64,000 nucleotides of DNA from CAZNPW01 sp964575185 (GCA_964575185.1 CAZNPW010000008.1:1-64000); one strand, 5' to 3'; shown: positions 7,862 to 16,541, counted from the first letter of the stretch. Notes: generated from the letters alone by a model not told the origin. Made by a program: numbers and translations.

Positions 7862-8740
7862 TTACCCCTTGACCGAACCCGCCATCAGGCCGCGCACGAA
7901 GTAGCGGCCCGCGACGATGTAGACGACCAGCGTCGGCAGCGCGGCCAGGATCGCGCCGGCGAAGTGGACGTTGTATTCCTTCACGCCCGTGCTGGAGTTC
8001 ACCAGGTTGTTCAGCGCCACCGTCATCGGCTGGTTGACGCCCCCGAAGCTCGCCCCGAACAGGAAGTCGTTCCAGATGTTGGTGAACTGCCAGATCACGC
8101 TGACCACCGCGATCGGTCCCGACACCGGCAGCATGATCCGCCAGAAGATGCGGAAGAACCCCGCCCCGTCGATCTGCGCCGCCCGCACCAGCTCGGTCGG
8201 GAAGGCGGCATAGTAGTTGCGGAAATAGAGCGTGGTGAACCCGATCCCGTAGACCACATGCACCAGCACCAGCCCCGGCACCGACCCCGCCAGCCCCAGC
8301 AGCCCCAGCGTCGATGCCATCGGCAGAAGCACGATCTGGAACGGGATGAACGACGAGAACAGCATCAGCCCGAAGACCCAGGTATCCCCCCGGAACCGCC
8401 ACTTCGTCAGCACGTAGCCGTTCAGCGCGCCGAGCATGGTCGAGATCGCGACGGCGGGCACCACCATCAGGATCGAGTTCAGGAAATAGGGCCGCAGGCC
8501 GGTCGGCTCCACCCCGATCTGCGCCTCCGACCAGGCCTGCGCCCAGGGCTCCAGCGTCCAGACCGAGGGCAGGTTCATCATGTTGCCGCCGGTGATCTCG
8601 GCCAGCGGCTTCACGCTGTTCACCGCCATGACATAGAGCGGCAGCAGGTAGAACAGCGCGAACAAGAGCAGCACCAGATAGATGAACACCCGCGCCGCGC
8701 GGCCGGTCCGCACGGCGGTGTCCTGCGACGCGACGGCCAT
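7862..8740 (-). CDS. Carbohydrate ABC transporter permease (MalG type)
   Basis: 292-residue inner-membrane permease with six expected membrane segments, the first at about residues 18-40. The EAA-loop equivalent, ELVRAAQIDGAGFFRIFWRI, contacts the ATPase. The ATG at 8738-8740 shares its last base with the stop of the MalF-type permease (TGATG). The long open frame extending upstream is the wrong frame of that gene. It forms a heterodimer with the 8740-9627 permease. Confidence 0.94.
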   Translation of the reverse strand: MAVASQDTAVRTGRAARVFIYLVLLLFALFYLLPLYVMAVNSVKPLAEITGGNMMNLPSVWTLEPWAQAWSEAQIGVEPTGLRPYFLNSILMVVPAVAISTMLGALNGYVLTKWRFRGDTWVFGLMLFSSFIPFQIVLLPMASTLGLLGLAGSVPGLVLVHVVYGIGFTTLYFRNYYAAFPTELVRAAQIDGAGFFRIFWRIMLPVSGPIAVVSVIWQFTNIWNDFLFGASFGGVNQPMTVALNNLVNSSTGVKEYNVHFAGAILAALPTLVVYIVAGRYFVRGLMAGSVKG

Positions 8741-9627
8741 CACTTCCGCTCCTTCAGCTCGGCATAGAGATAGGGAACCATGATCGCGGCGATGGTCATC
8801 AGCATGATGACCGCGCTCGCCGCGCCCACCCCCATCTCGTTGCGGGTGAAGGTGTAGGAATACATGAACGTGGCCGGCATCTCGGTCGCCCGCCCGGGGC
8901 CCCCGTCGGTCATCGCCTTCACCAGGTCGTAGGACTTGATCGCCAGATGGCTCAGGACCACGAAGGCCGACAGGAAGGCCGGCCGCAGCATCGGGATCAC
9001 GATCCGGCGGTACAGCTGGAAGGCGCTCGCCCCGTCGATCTGCGCGGCCTTCAGCATCTCGTTGTCGATGCCGCGCAACCCCGCCAGGAACATCGCCATC
9101 ACGAAGCCCGACGACTGCCAGACGGCGGCGATGACGATGGTGTAGATCGCCATGTCGCGGTTCTTGATCCAGTCGAAGGCGAAGCTCTCCCACCCCCAGG
9201 CGCGCATCGTCTGCTCCAGCCCGATGCCGGGGTCGAGGAACCACTTCCACGCCACCCCCGTCACGATGAAGCTCAGCGCCATCGGGTACAGGTAGATCGG
9301 CCGCAGCATCCCCTCGCCGCGGATCTTCTGGTCGAGCAAGATCGCCAGCATCAGCCCGATCGCGGTGCAGATGACGATGTAGAGGCTCGCGAAGATCGCG
9401 AGGTTCACCAGCGCGGTGCGCCAGGCCGACAGGCCCCAGAGCCGGGCGTAGTTGTCCCAGCCGACCAGCCCGTAGGAGGGCAGCATCTTGCTGTCGGTGA
9501 ACGACAGATACACCGTGTAGAGGATGAACCCGTAGACGAAGAACAGCGTGATCGCCAGCGACGGCGACAGCACGATCCTCGGGATCAGATCCTGCATCCG
9601 GGTGCGGAAGTCGACGGCCTCGGCCAT
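8740..9627 (-). CDS. Carbohydrate ABC transporter permease (MalF type)
   Basis: 295-residue inner-membrane permease, partner of the MalG-type subunit. It contains the EAA-loop motif EMLKAAQIDGASAFQLYRRI and DGGPGRATEM, common in CUT1-family MalF-like permeases. I start it at the ATG of MAEAVDF (9625-9627), which has a GGAG ribosome binding site, rather than 46 codons upstream. A 109-nt gap with a strong hairpin separates it from the binding-protein gene. Confidence 0.93.
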   Translation of the reverse strand: MAEAVDFRTRMQDLIPRIVLSPSLAITLFFVYGFILYTVYLSFTDSKMLPSYGLVGWDNYARLWGLSAWRTALVNLAIFASLYIVICTAIGLMLAILLDQKIRGEGMLRPIYLYPMALSFIVTGVAWKWFLDPGIGLEQTMRAWGWESFAFDWIKNRDMAIYTIVIAAVWQSSGFVMAMFLAGLRGIDNEMLKAAQIDGASAFQLYRRIVIPMLRPAFLSAFVVLSHLAIKSYDLVKAMTDGGPGRATEMPATFMYSYTFTRNEMGVGAASAVIMLMTIAAIMVPYLYAELKERK

Positions 9628-9699
9628 GCGCGGTCTCCACGGGGCCACGCGCGACGGCGGGGCCGGGACAAAAGCTTTCCGGAACCTTTGGCGAACTGC

Positions 9700-9727
9700 G
9701 CGGGCGGAGGGGTGGCCCCCCGCCCGC
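9700..9727 (-). terminator. Intercistronic hairpin after the solute-binding protein gene
   Basis: Stem GCGGGCGG / CCGCCCGC with an inner GGGG/CCCC stem and a three-base loop, 9 nt beyond the binding-protein stop codon. Hairpins at this place in importer operons typically stabilise the binding-protein message and reduce read-through to the permeases. Confidence 0.7.
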
Positions 9728-9736
9728 AAGGTCAGG

Positions 9737-10987
9737 TCACTGCGCGTCGGCCACGGCCGCGGCAAGCTCCGCCGCCGCCGTCGCGCTGTCGTACTCGCCG
9801 TTGAAGTTCGCGGTCACCACGTCGTAGACCGCGTTCTTCACCGCCGCCGGTGCCGCGTGGCCATGCGCCATCGAACCGTAGAGCGTGCCGTTGGCGCTGG
9901 CCTCGGCCAGGTCCTTGATGCCCTTCTTGCCGCAGTCGTCGAAGGCCGTGTCGGGCACGTCGGTCCGCACCGGCACCGACCCCTTGACCACGTTGAACGC
10001 GATCTGGAAGGCCGGGTCCATGATCGCCTTCGCCATCTCGATCTGCGCCGCCTGCTTGGCCGGATCGGTCTGGTTGAACATCGCGAACTGGTCGGAGTTG
10101 AAGGTCACCGACCCCTGCGTGCCCGGAAAGCGGATGCAGACGAAGTCCGTGCCCGGCACCTTGCCCGCCTTCAGGAACTCGCCCTTGGCCCAGTCCCCCA
10201 TCATCTGCATCCCGGCTTCGCCGTTGATGACCATCGCGCTGGCGAGGTTCCAGTCGCGCCCGCTGAAGTTGTCGTCCACATAGGTCCGCAGCTTGGCCAT
10301 CCGGTCGAACACCGTCACCATCTCCGGGCTGTTCAGCGCCGCGGGGTCGAGGTCGATCATCGCCCGCTTGTAGAAGTCGCCGCCCATCGACAGCACCACC
10401 GCGTCGAAGATCGTCGCGTCCTGCCAGGCCTGCCCGCCATGCGCCAGGGGCGTGATGCCCTGCGCCTTCATCGCGTCCAGAACGGCCACCAGCTCGTCCC
10501 AGGTCGTCGGCGCCGCAAGGCCGGTCTTGTCGAGCGCGGCCTTGTTGATCCAGATCCAGTTGGTCGAATGCACGTTGACCGGTGCCGCGACCCACTTGCC
10601 GTCATAGGTCGAGAACGCCTGCAGCGCCTGCGGCACCACCTTGTCCCAGCCCTCGGCCATGGCCGTCGGCGTCAGGTCGGCGAGCGCGCCCTCCTTGGCC
10701 CAGTCGCGGATGTCGAAGCCCAGCATCTGCACCGCGGTCGGCGCGTCGCCCGCCTGCACCCGCGCCCGCAGCGCGGTCATCGCCGCCTCGCCGCCGCCGC
10801 CGGCCACCGGCATGTCGACCCAGCCCACGCCCTTGCCGGCCAGGTTCTCCTTCAGCACGCCCACCGCCGCGGCCTCGCCGCCGCTGGTCCACCAGTGCAG
10901 GACCTCGACCTGCTCCTGCGCCATGGCCACCCCTGTCGTCGTGACCAGCAGCGCCGCGACGATGGCCGTCTTCCTGAACATACGCAT
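9737..10987 (-). CDS. Extracellular solute-binding protein (CUT1-type sugar importer)
   Basis: 416-residue periplasmic binding protein. Sec signal peptide at residues 1-23 (MRMFRKTAIVAALLV... ending VAMAQ), then EVLHWWTSGGEAAAV, the usual start of family-1 sugar-binding proteins, and the later AWQDATIFDAVVL and GEAGMQMMGDWAKGEF regions. A GGGAGGAAG ribosome binding site precedes the ATG at 10985-10987. The gene lies 35 nt after the aldehyde dehydrogenase gene. The similarity suggests glucose/mannose- or oligosaccharide-type substrates, but the ligand is not readable from sequence. The 862-codon frame reported through it is spurious in its first half. Confidence 0.94.
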   Translation of the reverse strand: MRMFRKTAIVAALLVTTTGVAMAQEQVEVLHWWTSGGEAAAVGVLKENLAGKGVGWVDMPVAGGGGEAAMTALRARVQAGDAPTAVQMLGFDIRDWAKEGALADLTPTAMAEGWDKVVPQALQAFSTYDGKWVAAPVNVHSTNWIWINKAALDKTGLAAPTTWDELVAVLDAMKAQGITPLAHGGQAWQDATIFDAVVLSMGGDFYKRAMIDLDPAALNSPEMVTVFDRMAKLRTYVDDNFSGRDWNLASAMVINGEAGMQMMGDWAKGEFLKAGKVPGTDFVCIRFPGTQGSVTFNSDQFAMFNQTDPAKQAAQIEMAKAIMDPAFQIAFNVVKGSVPVRTDVPDTAFDDCGKKGIKDLAEASANGTLYGSMAHGHAAPAAVKNAVYDVVTANFNGEYDSATAAAELAAAVADAQ

Positions 10988-11022
10988 GTCGTCTTCCTCC
11001 CGTTGCGTTTTGCATTGCCCCC

Positions 11023-12537
11023 TCAGGGGGTCGTCACCCAAGGCACCCGCGTGCGGCCGATCCGCATCACCAGCGACTTGATCTCCTGATACTCCTCGAA
11101 CCCCGCCCGCCCGATCTCGCGTCCCAGGCCCGATTGCTTCATCCCCCCGAACGTCACCTCGGGATAGCCGTCCATCCAGGTGTTCGTCCACACGGTCCCG
11201 GCCTGCACCCGGCGCGCGAAGTCCAGACAGGTGTGGATGTTCCCGCTCCACACCCCCGCCGACAGGCCGTAGGGCGTGGCGTTGGCCATGCCGATCGCCT
11301 CGTCGAGCGTCTCGAACGTCTGCACCGCCAGCACCGGGCCGAAGACCTCGTCCTGGACCACCGCCAGGCCGGGCGACAGCCCCGCCAGCACCGTCGGCTG
11401 GTAGAACTGCCCGGCCAGCCCCGGCACCGCCAGCGGCCCGCCGCCCAGGCGCACCTCCGCCCCCGCCGCGACCGCCGCGCGGACATGCCCGTCGATCGCG
11501 GCGCCATGCTCCGGCGTCACGATCGCCCCCACCTGCGTCCGCGCATCCAGCGGATCGCCGAAGGCGACGCGCCCCGACAGCGCCGCCACCCGCGCGGTGA
11601 ACTCCTCCGCGATGCCGCGCTGCACCAGCACACGGCTGCCCGCATTGCAGCACTGCCCCGCGTTGAACACCGCCCCGAAGGCCACCGCATCGGCCGCGCT
11701 CTCCAGGTCCGCATCGGGGAACACGACCTGCGGGTTCTTCCCCCCCAGTTCCAGCGCCACCCGCGCGAGCCGCCCCCCCGCCTCGCGCGCGATGGTCCGG
11801 CCCACGGCGGTCGATCCCGTGAAGCTCACCATGTCCACCCGGCCGTCGCCGACCAGCGCCGCCCCGACCGACGCCCCGCTTCCGAGCACGATGTTCGCCA
11901 CCCCGTCGGGCAGCCCCGCCTCCTGCAGCAGCGCCCCCAGCATCACCGTCGAGGAGGGCGTCATCTCCGACGGCTTCACCACCACCGTGCAGCCGGCCGC
12001 GAGCGCGTAAGGCAGCTTCTGCGACAGGATCCAGAAGGGGAAGTTCCACGGCGTGATGATCCCCACCACCCCCCGCGGCCCGCGCAGCGTCAGCGCGAGC
12101 ATGTCGGGCCCCAGCGTGTCGTAGGCCTCGCCGTGGCTCGCCCGCGCCATCGCCGCCGCATGCCGCCACAGGTCCGCGGCACCCCCGACCTCGCCCCGCG
12201 CCTGCGCGATGGGCTTGCCCGACTCCAGCGTCTCGATCAGCGCGAGCCGCTCCACGTCCCGCGCGATCAGGTCGGCCACCCGGAGCAGCACCGCCGCCCG
12301 CGCGCGGCCCGGCAGCCGCGCCCACCGCCCGTCGTCGAACGCCGTCCGCGCCGCCGCGACGGCGGCCCGGGCATCCGCCGCCGTGCCCTCTTCGGCCCGG
12401 CTCGCCACGGTGCCGTGCGACGGCGAGACCCGGTCGCGCGTCGCGCCCCCGGCCCGCCAGACCCCGCCGATCAGATGGCGCGCATGGAACGCCTCGGGCA
12501 GCGCCGCGCAGCTGTCGGGGATGATGTTCAGGCCCAT
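11023..12537 (-). CDS. Aldehyde dehydrogenase family protein
   Basis: 504-residue NAD(P)-dependent aldehyde dehydrogenase. Asn165 (PWNF), general-base Glu263 (LELGGK) and nucleophile Cys297 (GQCC) are all present, and length is normal. It is closest in feel to betaine-aldehyde / aromatic-aldehyde type enzymes. One base separates it from the enoyl-CoA hydratase gene. In the block it would oxidise the aldehyde produced by a GMC dehydrogenase to the acid that the CoA-transferase can activate. That chain of steps is an inference from gene order. Confidence 0.94.
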   Translation of the reverse strand: MGLNIIPDSCAALPEAFHARHLIGGVWRAGGATRDRVSPSHGTVASRAEEGTAADARAAVAAARTAFDDGRWARLPGRARAAVLLRVADLIARDVERLALIETLESGKPIAQARGEVGGAADLWRHAAAMARASHGEAYDTLGPDMLALTLRGPRGVVGIITPWNFPFWILSQKLPYALAAGCTVVVKPSEMTPSSTVMLGALLQEAGLPDGVANIVLGSGASVGAALVGDGRVDMVSFTGSTAVGRTIAREAGGRLARVALELGGKNPQVVFPDADLESAADAVAFGAVFNAGQCCNAGSRVLVQRGIAEEFTARVAALSGRVAFGDPLDARTQVGAIVTPEHGAAIDGHVRAAVAAGAEVRLGGGPLAVPGLAGQFYQPTVLAGLSPGLAVVQDEVFGPVLAVQTFETLDEAIGMANATPYGLSAGVWSGNIHTCLDFARRVQAGTVWTNTWMDGYPEVTFGGMKQSGLGREIGRAGFEEYQEIKSLVMRIGRTRVPWVTTP

Positions 12538-12538
12538 C

Positions 12539-13306
12539 TCATGCCCCCGGAAACGCCGGTGCGCGCTTGCCGCGGAAGGCCGCCACGCCCGCGTCGCGGT
12601 CCGCGCTCGCGGCGATCGCCGCGGCCCCCAGCATCTCGACCATCGCCCCCCGGTCCTCGCCGACGCCCGCGTGGATCATCGCCTTGGCGATCTCCACCGC
12701 CCGAGGCGACAGCCCCGCCGCACGGGTCCCCCGCGCCAGCGCCGCCGCCCGCGGGTCGTCCGACACCTCGGCCACGAAGCCGCAGGCCAGCGCCTGCGCC
12801 GCCGTCAGCCGCGTGCCGCACAGCGCCATGTCCTTCAGCCACCCCTCCGGGATCAGCCGCGCGAGCCTTTGCGTCCCCGACCAGCCCGGCACGATCCCCA
12901 CCCCCGCCTCGGGCAGCGCGAGCGTCGCCTTGGGGTGCATCACCCGCACGTCGCAGGCCGCGGCAAGCTCGAGGCCGCCGCCGAAGGCATGGCCCTGGAT
13001 CACCGCGATCACCGGCTTGCCCAGCCGCGCGAGCCGGTCGAACAGCCGGTGCCCCCCCGCCACCCAGTCCCGCGCGAAGGCCGCGGGCGACAGCTCCCCC
13101 CAGGCCCCGATGTCGGCCCCGGTGCAGAAGGCGCGGTCGCCCGTCGCCGTGACCAGCACCGCCCGCACCTCCGGCCGCCCCGCGATCACCTCCAGATGCC
13201 CCGCAAGCTGGCCCAGCATCGCGGCGGTCAGGCAGTTGAGCTTGCCCGGATTGTCCAGCCGCAGCTCGGCCAGATGTCCGACAAGTTCAAGATGCACCGC
13301 GCTCAT
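12539..13306 (-). CDS. Enoyl-CoA hydratase/isomerase family protein
   Basis: 255-residue crotonase-fold protein. The oxyanion-hole regions are GADIGAW and GHAFGGGLELA, and both catalytic glutamate positions of true hydratases are kept (GGGLELA and LPEAGVGIVPG). I start it at the ATG 13304-13306, which overlaps the CoA-transferase stop (ATGA); a GTG three codons upstream is an alternative. It probably hydrates an enoyl-CoA formed after the neighbouring CoA-transferase acts. It is not part of an obvious fatty-acid beta-oxidation set. Confidence 0.92.
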   Translation of the reverse strand: MSAVHLELVGHLAELRLDNPGKLNCLTAAMLGQLAGHLEVIAGRPEVRAVLVTATGDRAFCTGADIGAWGELSPAAFARDWVAGGHRLFDRLARLGKPVIAVIQGHAFGGGLELAAACDVRVMHPKATLALPEAGVGIVPGWSGTQRLARLIPEGWLKDMALCGTRLTAAQALACGFVAEVSDDPRAAALARGTRAAGLSPRAVEIAKAMIHAGVGEDRGAMVEMLGAAAIAASADRDAGVAAFRGKRAPAFPGA

Positions 13307-14874
13307 GCCCGCCACCCCATCGGTTCCGGTCGCAGAAGTGCAAGCGGCATCGCCACGGCATCCTCCGCCACCGTCACCCGGCCACCGCTCGCCGCCACGA
13401 TGTCGCGCGCGGGGTCGATCCCCGGCATGACCTCCACCGCCACCAGCCCGCCGTCGCCCGGCCGCATCACGCAGCGCTCGGTCACATACAGCACGTCCTG
13501 CCCCTGCGCCCGCGCACGGGCGCCTGCAAAGGTCACATGCTCCACCGCCTCGACCATCTTGGCGAACTTCCCCGGCCGCACCACCCGCAACCCGTCGCCC
13601 TCCAGCGCAAGCTCCGCCCCCGCCTCGAACCAGCCCGAGAAGACGATCCGCTTCGCACGCGCCGTGATGTCCACGAACCCGCCGCAGCCCGCGGTCAGAT
13701 ACGGCTTCTTGCCCAGCTTGCTGACGTTGACGTTCCCCTCCCGGTCGACCTCGAGGAATGACAGGAAACTGACATCGAACCCCCCGCCCTGGAAGTAGAT
13801 GAACTGCTGCGGCGAGGGCACGAAGGCGTCCGCATTGCTCGCGCAGCCGAAGGCGAAGCCGGTAAGCGGCATCCCCCCGACCGCGCCCTGCTCGATGGCC
13901 CAGGTCACCGCGCCCGCCTGCCCCTCCTCCAGCAGCACATAGGGCACCATCGCGCTGATCCCGAAGCCGAGGTTCGCGACCATCCCCGCCCGCAGCTCCA
14001 TCGCCGCGCGCCGGGCGATGACCTTCTCCACCCCGTGCTCCGGCGCGGCGAAACTCGCCAGCGGGCGCACCACCTCGCCGCTGATCGCCGGGTCATACCC
14101 CGTCTCGGTCGTCTGCCGCTGGCCCTCGTCGACCACCACCAGGTCCACGAGATGCGCGGGCACCCGCACGTCATGCGCCCGCAGGCTGCCCGCCGCCGTC
14201 ACCCGCTTGACCTGCGCGACGACCAGCCCGCCGTGGTTCCTGACACAGATCGCCTGCTCGAGGCCCCCCAGATAGGCCCCCTCGTGTTCATAGGTCAGGT
14301 TGCCGCGCTCGTCCGCCGTCGTCGCCCGCAAAAGGCAGACATCGGGGATGATGTTCGGAAAGTGCAACCACTCCTCGCCCGCGAACTCCACGCGGGCGAC
14401 GATCGGGGCGGCGGCGGCGCACGCGTTCATCGCGCAGCCCTCGCGCCGCGGGTCCACGAAGGTCTCCATCCCCACCTGCGTCAGCACGCCCGGCCGCCGC
14501 GCCGCCGCCTCGCGGTGCATGTCGAACAGGATCCCCGAGGGCACGTTATACGCCGGGATCCGGTCCTCGACGATCATCCGCCAGATCGCGGGCATCGGCA
14601 GGTGCGACCCGCCCGACGGATAGCTCCCGGCGATCACCGCCGCGAGCAACCCCTCGCGCGCGATGTGGTCGATCCCTTTCACGCCATACATGTCCCCCGC
14701 GGCGATGGGATGGATCGTCGTGATCCCCCGCGGGTGCCCTTCGGCCGCGAACCGCGCCCCCAGCGCCGCCAGCACCGCATCCGGACAGCCCAGCGCCGAG
14801 GACGAACTGACCGTCACCACCGCCCCGTCGCGGATGCGCCCCACGGCCTCGGCGGCGGACACGACCTTGCTCAC
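13303..14874 (-). CDS. Acyl-CoA:acetate/propionate-type CoA-transferase (family I, fused subunits)
   Basis: 523-residue single-chain family I CoA-transferase combining both half-domains, as in propionate CoA-transferase. The N-terminal half has GAVVTVSSSSALGCPDAVL; the C-terminal half has AIEQGAVGG, whose glutamate would form the covalent CoA thioester, and YFQGGGFDVSFLS. I chose the GTG at 14872-14874 (SKVVSAAEAV follows); the frame upstream is arginine/glycine filler through a tandem repeat. This is the first gene of the minus-strand block and is read away from the YnjB-like importer across a shared operator region. Confidence 0.9.
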   Translation of the reverse strand: MSKVVSAAEAVGRIRDGAVVTVSSSSALGCPDAVLAALGARFAAEGHPRGITTIHPIAAGDMYGVKGIDHIAREGLLAAVIAGSYPSGGSHLPMPAIWRMIVEDRIPAYNVPSGILFDMHREAAARRPGVLTQVGMETFVDPRREGCAMNACAAAAPIVARVEFAGEEWLHFPNIIPDVCLLRATTADERGNLTYEHEGAYLGGLEQAICVRNHGGLVVAQVKRVTAAGSLRAHDVRVPAHLVDLVVVDEGQRQTTETGYDPAISGEVVRPLASFAAPEHGVEKVIARRAAMELRAGMVANLGFGISAMVPYVLLEEGQAGAVTWAIEQGAVGGMPLTGFAFGCASNADAFVPSPQQFIYFQGGGFDVSFLSFLEVDREGNVNVSKLGKKPYLTAGCGGFVDITARAKRIVFSGWFEAGAELALEGDGLRVVRPGKFAKMVEAVEHVTFAGARARAQGQDVLYVTERCVMRPGDGGLVAVEVMPGIDPARDIVAASGGRVTVAEDAVAMPLALLRPEPMGWRA

Positions 14875-14957
14875 GGACCCGCCGCCCCGCCGCGCCGCCG
14901 CAGGTTCCGCACCGCGGTCGCGGCGACCCCCCGGCCGTCCGCCCGCGGGGACGCGAT

Positions 14958-15005
14958 CGCGCGCCCGGACGCGCACCCGGACGCGCGCCCGGACGCCCGC
15001 CCGGA
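14958..15005. repeat. 12-bp tandem repeat, four copies
   Basis: Four head-to-tail units of 12 bp: CGCGCGCCCGGA, CGCGCACCCGGA, CGCGCGCCCGGA and CGCCCGCCCGGA, with a partial fifth. It lies in the 5' leader of the CoA-transferase gene. Copy number is likely variable between strains. Confidence 0.85.
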
Positions 15006-15061
15006 CGCCATCGTGCCCGCCCCGATCAGCCCCCCGCGCATCCCCCGACCCCCCTCCCGGA

Positions 15062-15097
15062 TTTGGATCGTTCCAAGCCGTAATGGAACGGTCCAAA
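15062..15097. promoter_or_regulatory. Paired operator (two TGGA-N4-TCCA sites in a larger inverted repeat)
   Basis: Arms TTTGGATCGTTCCA (15062-15075) and TGGAACGGTCCAAA (15084-15097) form an inverted repeat with one mismatch and an 8-bp spacer. Each arm is itself a TGGA-N4-TCCA dyad, and the two dyad centres are 20 bp apart, about two helical turns. This suits two dimers bound cooperatively on one DNA face. The cognate regulator is not identified; the LacI protein at 285 is one candidate. Confidence 0.7.
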
Positions 15098-15191
15098 GGC
15101 AGTCAAGCCGAATTGTAGTCCCGCCCCTTGCCAGGTGCGCCGAAGGGTGGTCCCGTCGCCCTTCCGACGTCACCCGCTCGAAAGGCCCGCC

Positions 15192-16394
15192 ATGCTCCGT
15201 CCCCTCGCCGTCCTGGCCCTGACCCTCACCCCCGCCCTCGCGCAGGAGCCGCCGGTCGACCAGCCCTGGGAGGCCGTGGTCGCCGCCGCCCGCGGCAAGG
15301 AGGTCAACTTCTTCCTCTGGGGCGGGTCCGACGCGATCAACGCCTACGTCAGCGATGTCATCGGCCCGATCCTGGCCCGCGACTACGGCATCACGCTGAA
15401 CCGCGTGCCGCTGACCGACACCGCCACCGCCGTCAACGCCGTGCTGGCCGAGAAGCAGGCGGGCAACCTGACCGACGGCGCGATCGACCTGATCTGGATC
15501 AACGGCGAGAACTTCCGCACCATGAAGGACGGCGGCCTCGCCTTCTGCGGCTATACCGACAGCCTGCCCAACAACGTCTTCATCGACTGGGCCGACCCGT
15601 CGATCGCCAACGACTTCGGCGTGCCGGTCGACGGCTGCGAGGTGCCGTGGAGCCGGGCGCAGTTCGCCTTCGCCTACGACAGCGCGACCGTCCCCGTGCC
15701 CCCCGCCGACATCGCGGCGCTGCTCGACTGGATCCGCGCCAACCCCGGCCGCTTCACCTACCCCGCCCCGCCCGACTTCAACGGCGCGGTCTTCGTCCGG
15801 CAGGTCTTCTACTTCGCCGCCGGCGGGGCGGAGGCGCTGGCCGGGCCCTTCGACCAGGCCCGGTTCGACGCCGCGGCGGCCAGGGCCTGGACGATCCTGA
15901 ACGACCTGAAGCCCTTCCTCTGGCGGCAGGGCGCGACCTATCCCACCACGATCGGCGCGCTGAACCAGCTCTACGCCAACGGCGAGGTCGATTTCACCTT
16001 CGACTACGACCCGTCCCAGTTCGGCCTCGCGGTCGATGCCGGAACCTTTCCCGCCACCACCCGCAGCACCGGCCTGACCTCGGGCACCATCGCCAACACG
16101 AGCTACACGCTGATCCCGGTGAACTCGCCGAACAAGGCCGCCGCGATGGTGCTGCAGAACCTGCTGATCTCGCCGCAGGCGCAGCTCCTCAAGGCCGACC
16201 CGCGGGTCTGGGGCGCGGCCCCGGCCATCGACATCGCCCGCACCCCGCCCGACATCCGGGCGGCCTTCGCCGCCCTGCCGCGCCACCCGTCGGTGATCCC
16301 GGCCGCCGAACTCGCCGCCGCAGCCCTGCCCGAGCTGCAACCCGACTGGACGCGGGCCATCGAGGACGGCTGGCGCGCCAACGTCGGGCAATAG
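15192..16394 (+). CDS. ABC transporter substrate-binding protein, YnjB-like
   Basis: 400-residue periplasmic binding protein resembling E. coli YnjB. Signal peptide at residues 1-16 (MLRPLAVLALTLTPALA). Features of the family: VNFFLWGGSDAINAYV near 37-52, DLIWINGENFRTMKDGG near 99-115. I start at the ATG 15192 with a GAAAGG ribosome binding site; the frame extends 19 codons further upstream without support. It is the first gene of a four-gene importer operon, followed by twin hairpins. The YnjBCD ligand is not established to my knowledge. Confidence 0.88.
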   Translation: MLRPLAVLALTLTPALAQEPPVDQPWEAVVAAARGKEVNFFLWGGSDAINAYVSDVIGPILARDYGITLNRVPLTDTATAVNAVLAEKQAGNLTDGAIDLIWINGENFRTMKDGGLAFCGYTDSLPNNVFIDWADPSIANDFGVPVDGCEVPWSRAQFAFAYDSATVPVPPADIAALLDWIRANPGRFTYPAPPDFNGAVFVRQVFYFAAGGAEALAGPFDQARFDAAAARAWTILNDLKPFLWRQGATYPTTIGALNQLYANGEVDFTFDYDPSQFGLAVDAGTFPATTRSTGLTSGTIANTSYTLIPVNSPNKAAAMVLQNLLISPQAQLLKADPRVWGAAPAIDIARTPPDIRAAFAALPRHPSVIPAAELAAAALPELQPDWTRAIEDGWRANVGQ

Positions 16395-16423
16395 AACCGA
16401 CGCCGGGGCCGCGGCGCACCGCC

Positions 16424-16466
16424 GATGTCTTGCAAGACATCGGTCCGGTTCCTTCCAAGGAACCGG
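16424..16466. repeat. Twin palindromic hairpins with TTNNAA loops (binding protein-permease gap)
   Basis: An 18-bp perfect palindrome at 16424-16441 (arm GATGTC, loop TTGCAA) and a 22-bp hairpin at 16445-16466 (arm CCGGTTCC, loop TTCCAA). The pair is placed 29 nt after the binding-protein stop and before the permease gene. It has the same two-hairpin design as 4485-4531 with different stems. It probably sets the ratio of binding protein to permease message. Confidence 0.75.
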
Positions 16467-16541
16467 GGCCGCGCCGCCGGCAGGGCCGCGCGTCCCCGGC
16501 ACGGGTTGACGCCGCCGCCCCGCCGCGCCAGCCTGCGCGCC

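Larger units (their letters stand above)
14875..15191. promoter_or_regulatory. Divergent promoter region between CoA-transferase block and YnjB-like importer
   Basis: 317 nt without a gene. It contains a four-copy 12-bp repeat (14958-15005), and nearer the importer a paired operator (15062-15097) in a relatively AT-rich patch. Open frames through it are low-complexity shadows. Both flanking transcripts must start here. Confidence 0.65.

Noticed and set aside
7091..8767. Long plus-strand open frame opposite the ABC ATPase and permease genes
   Set aside because: His/Arg/Pro/Gln-rich translation with no motif; a shadow of high-GC codon bias in the real minus-strand genes.
14958..15005. CRISPR-like repeat
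   Set aside because: 12-bp contiguous units without spacers; a simple tandem repeat.
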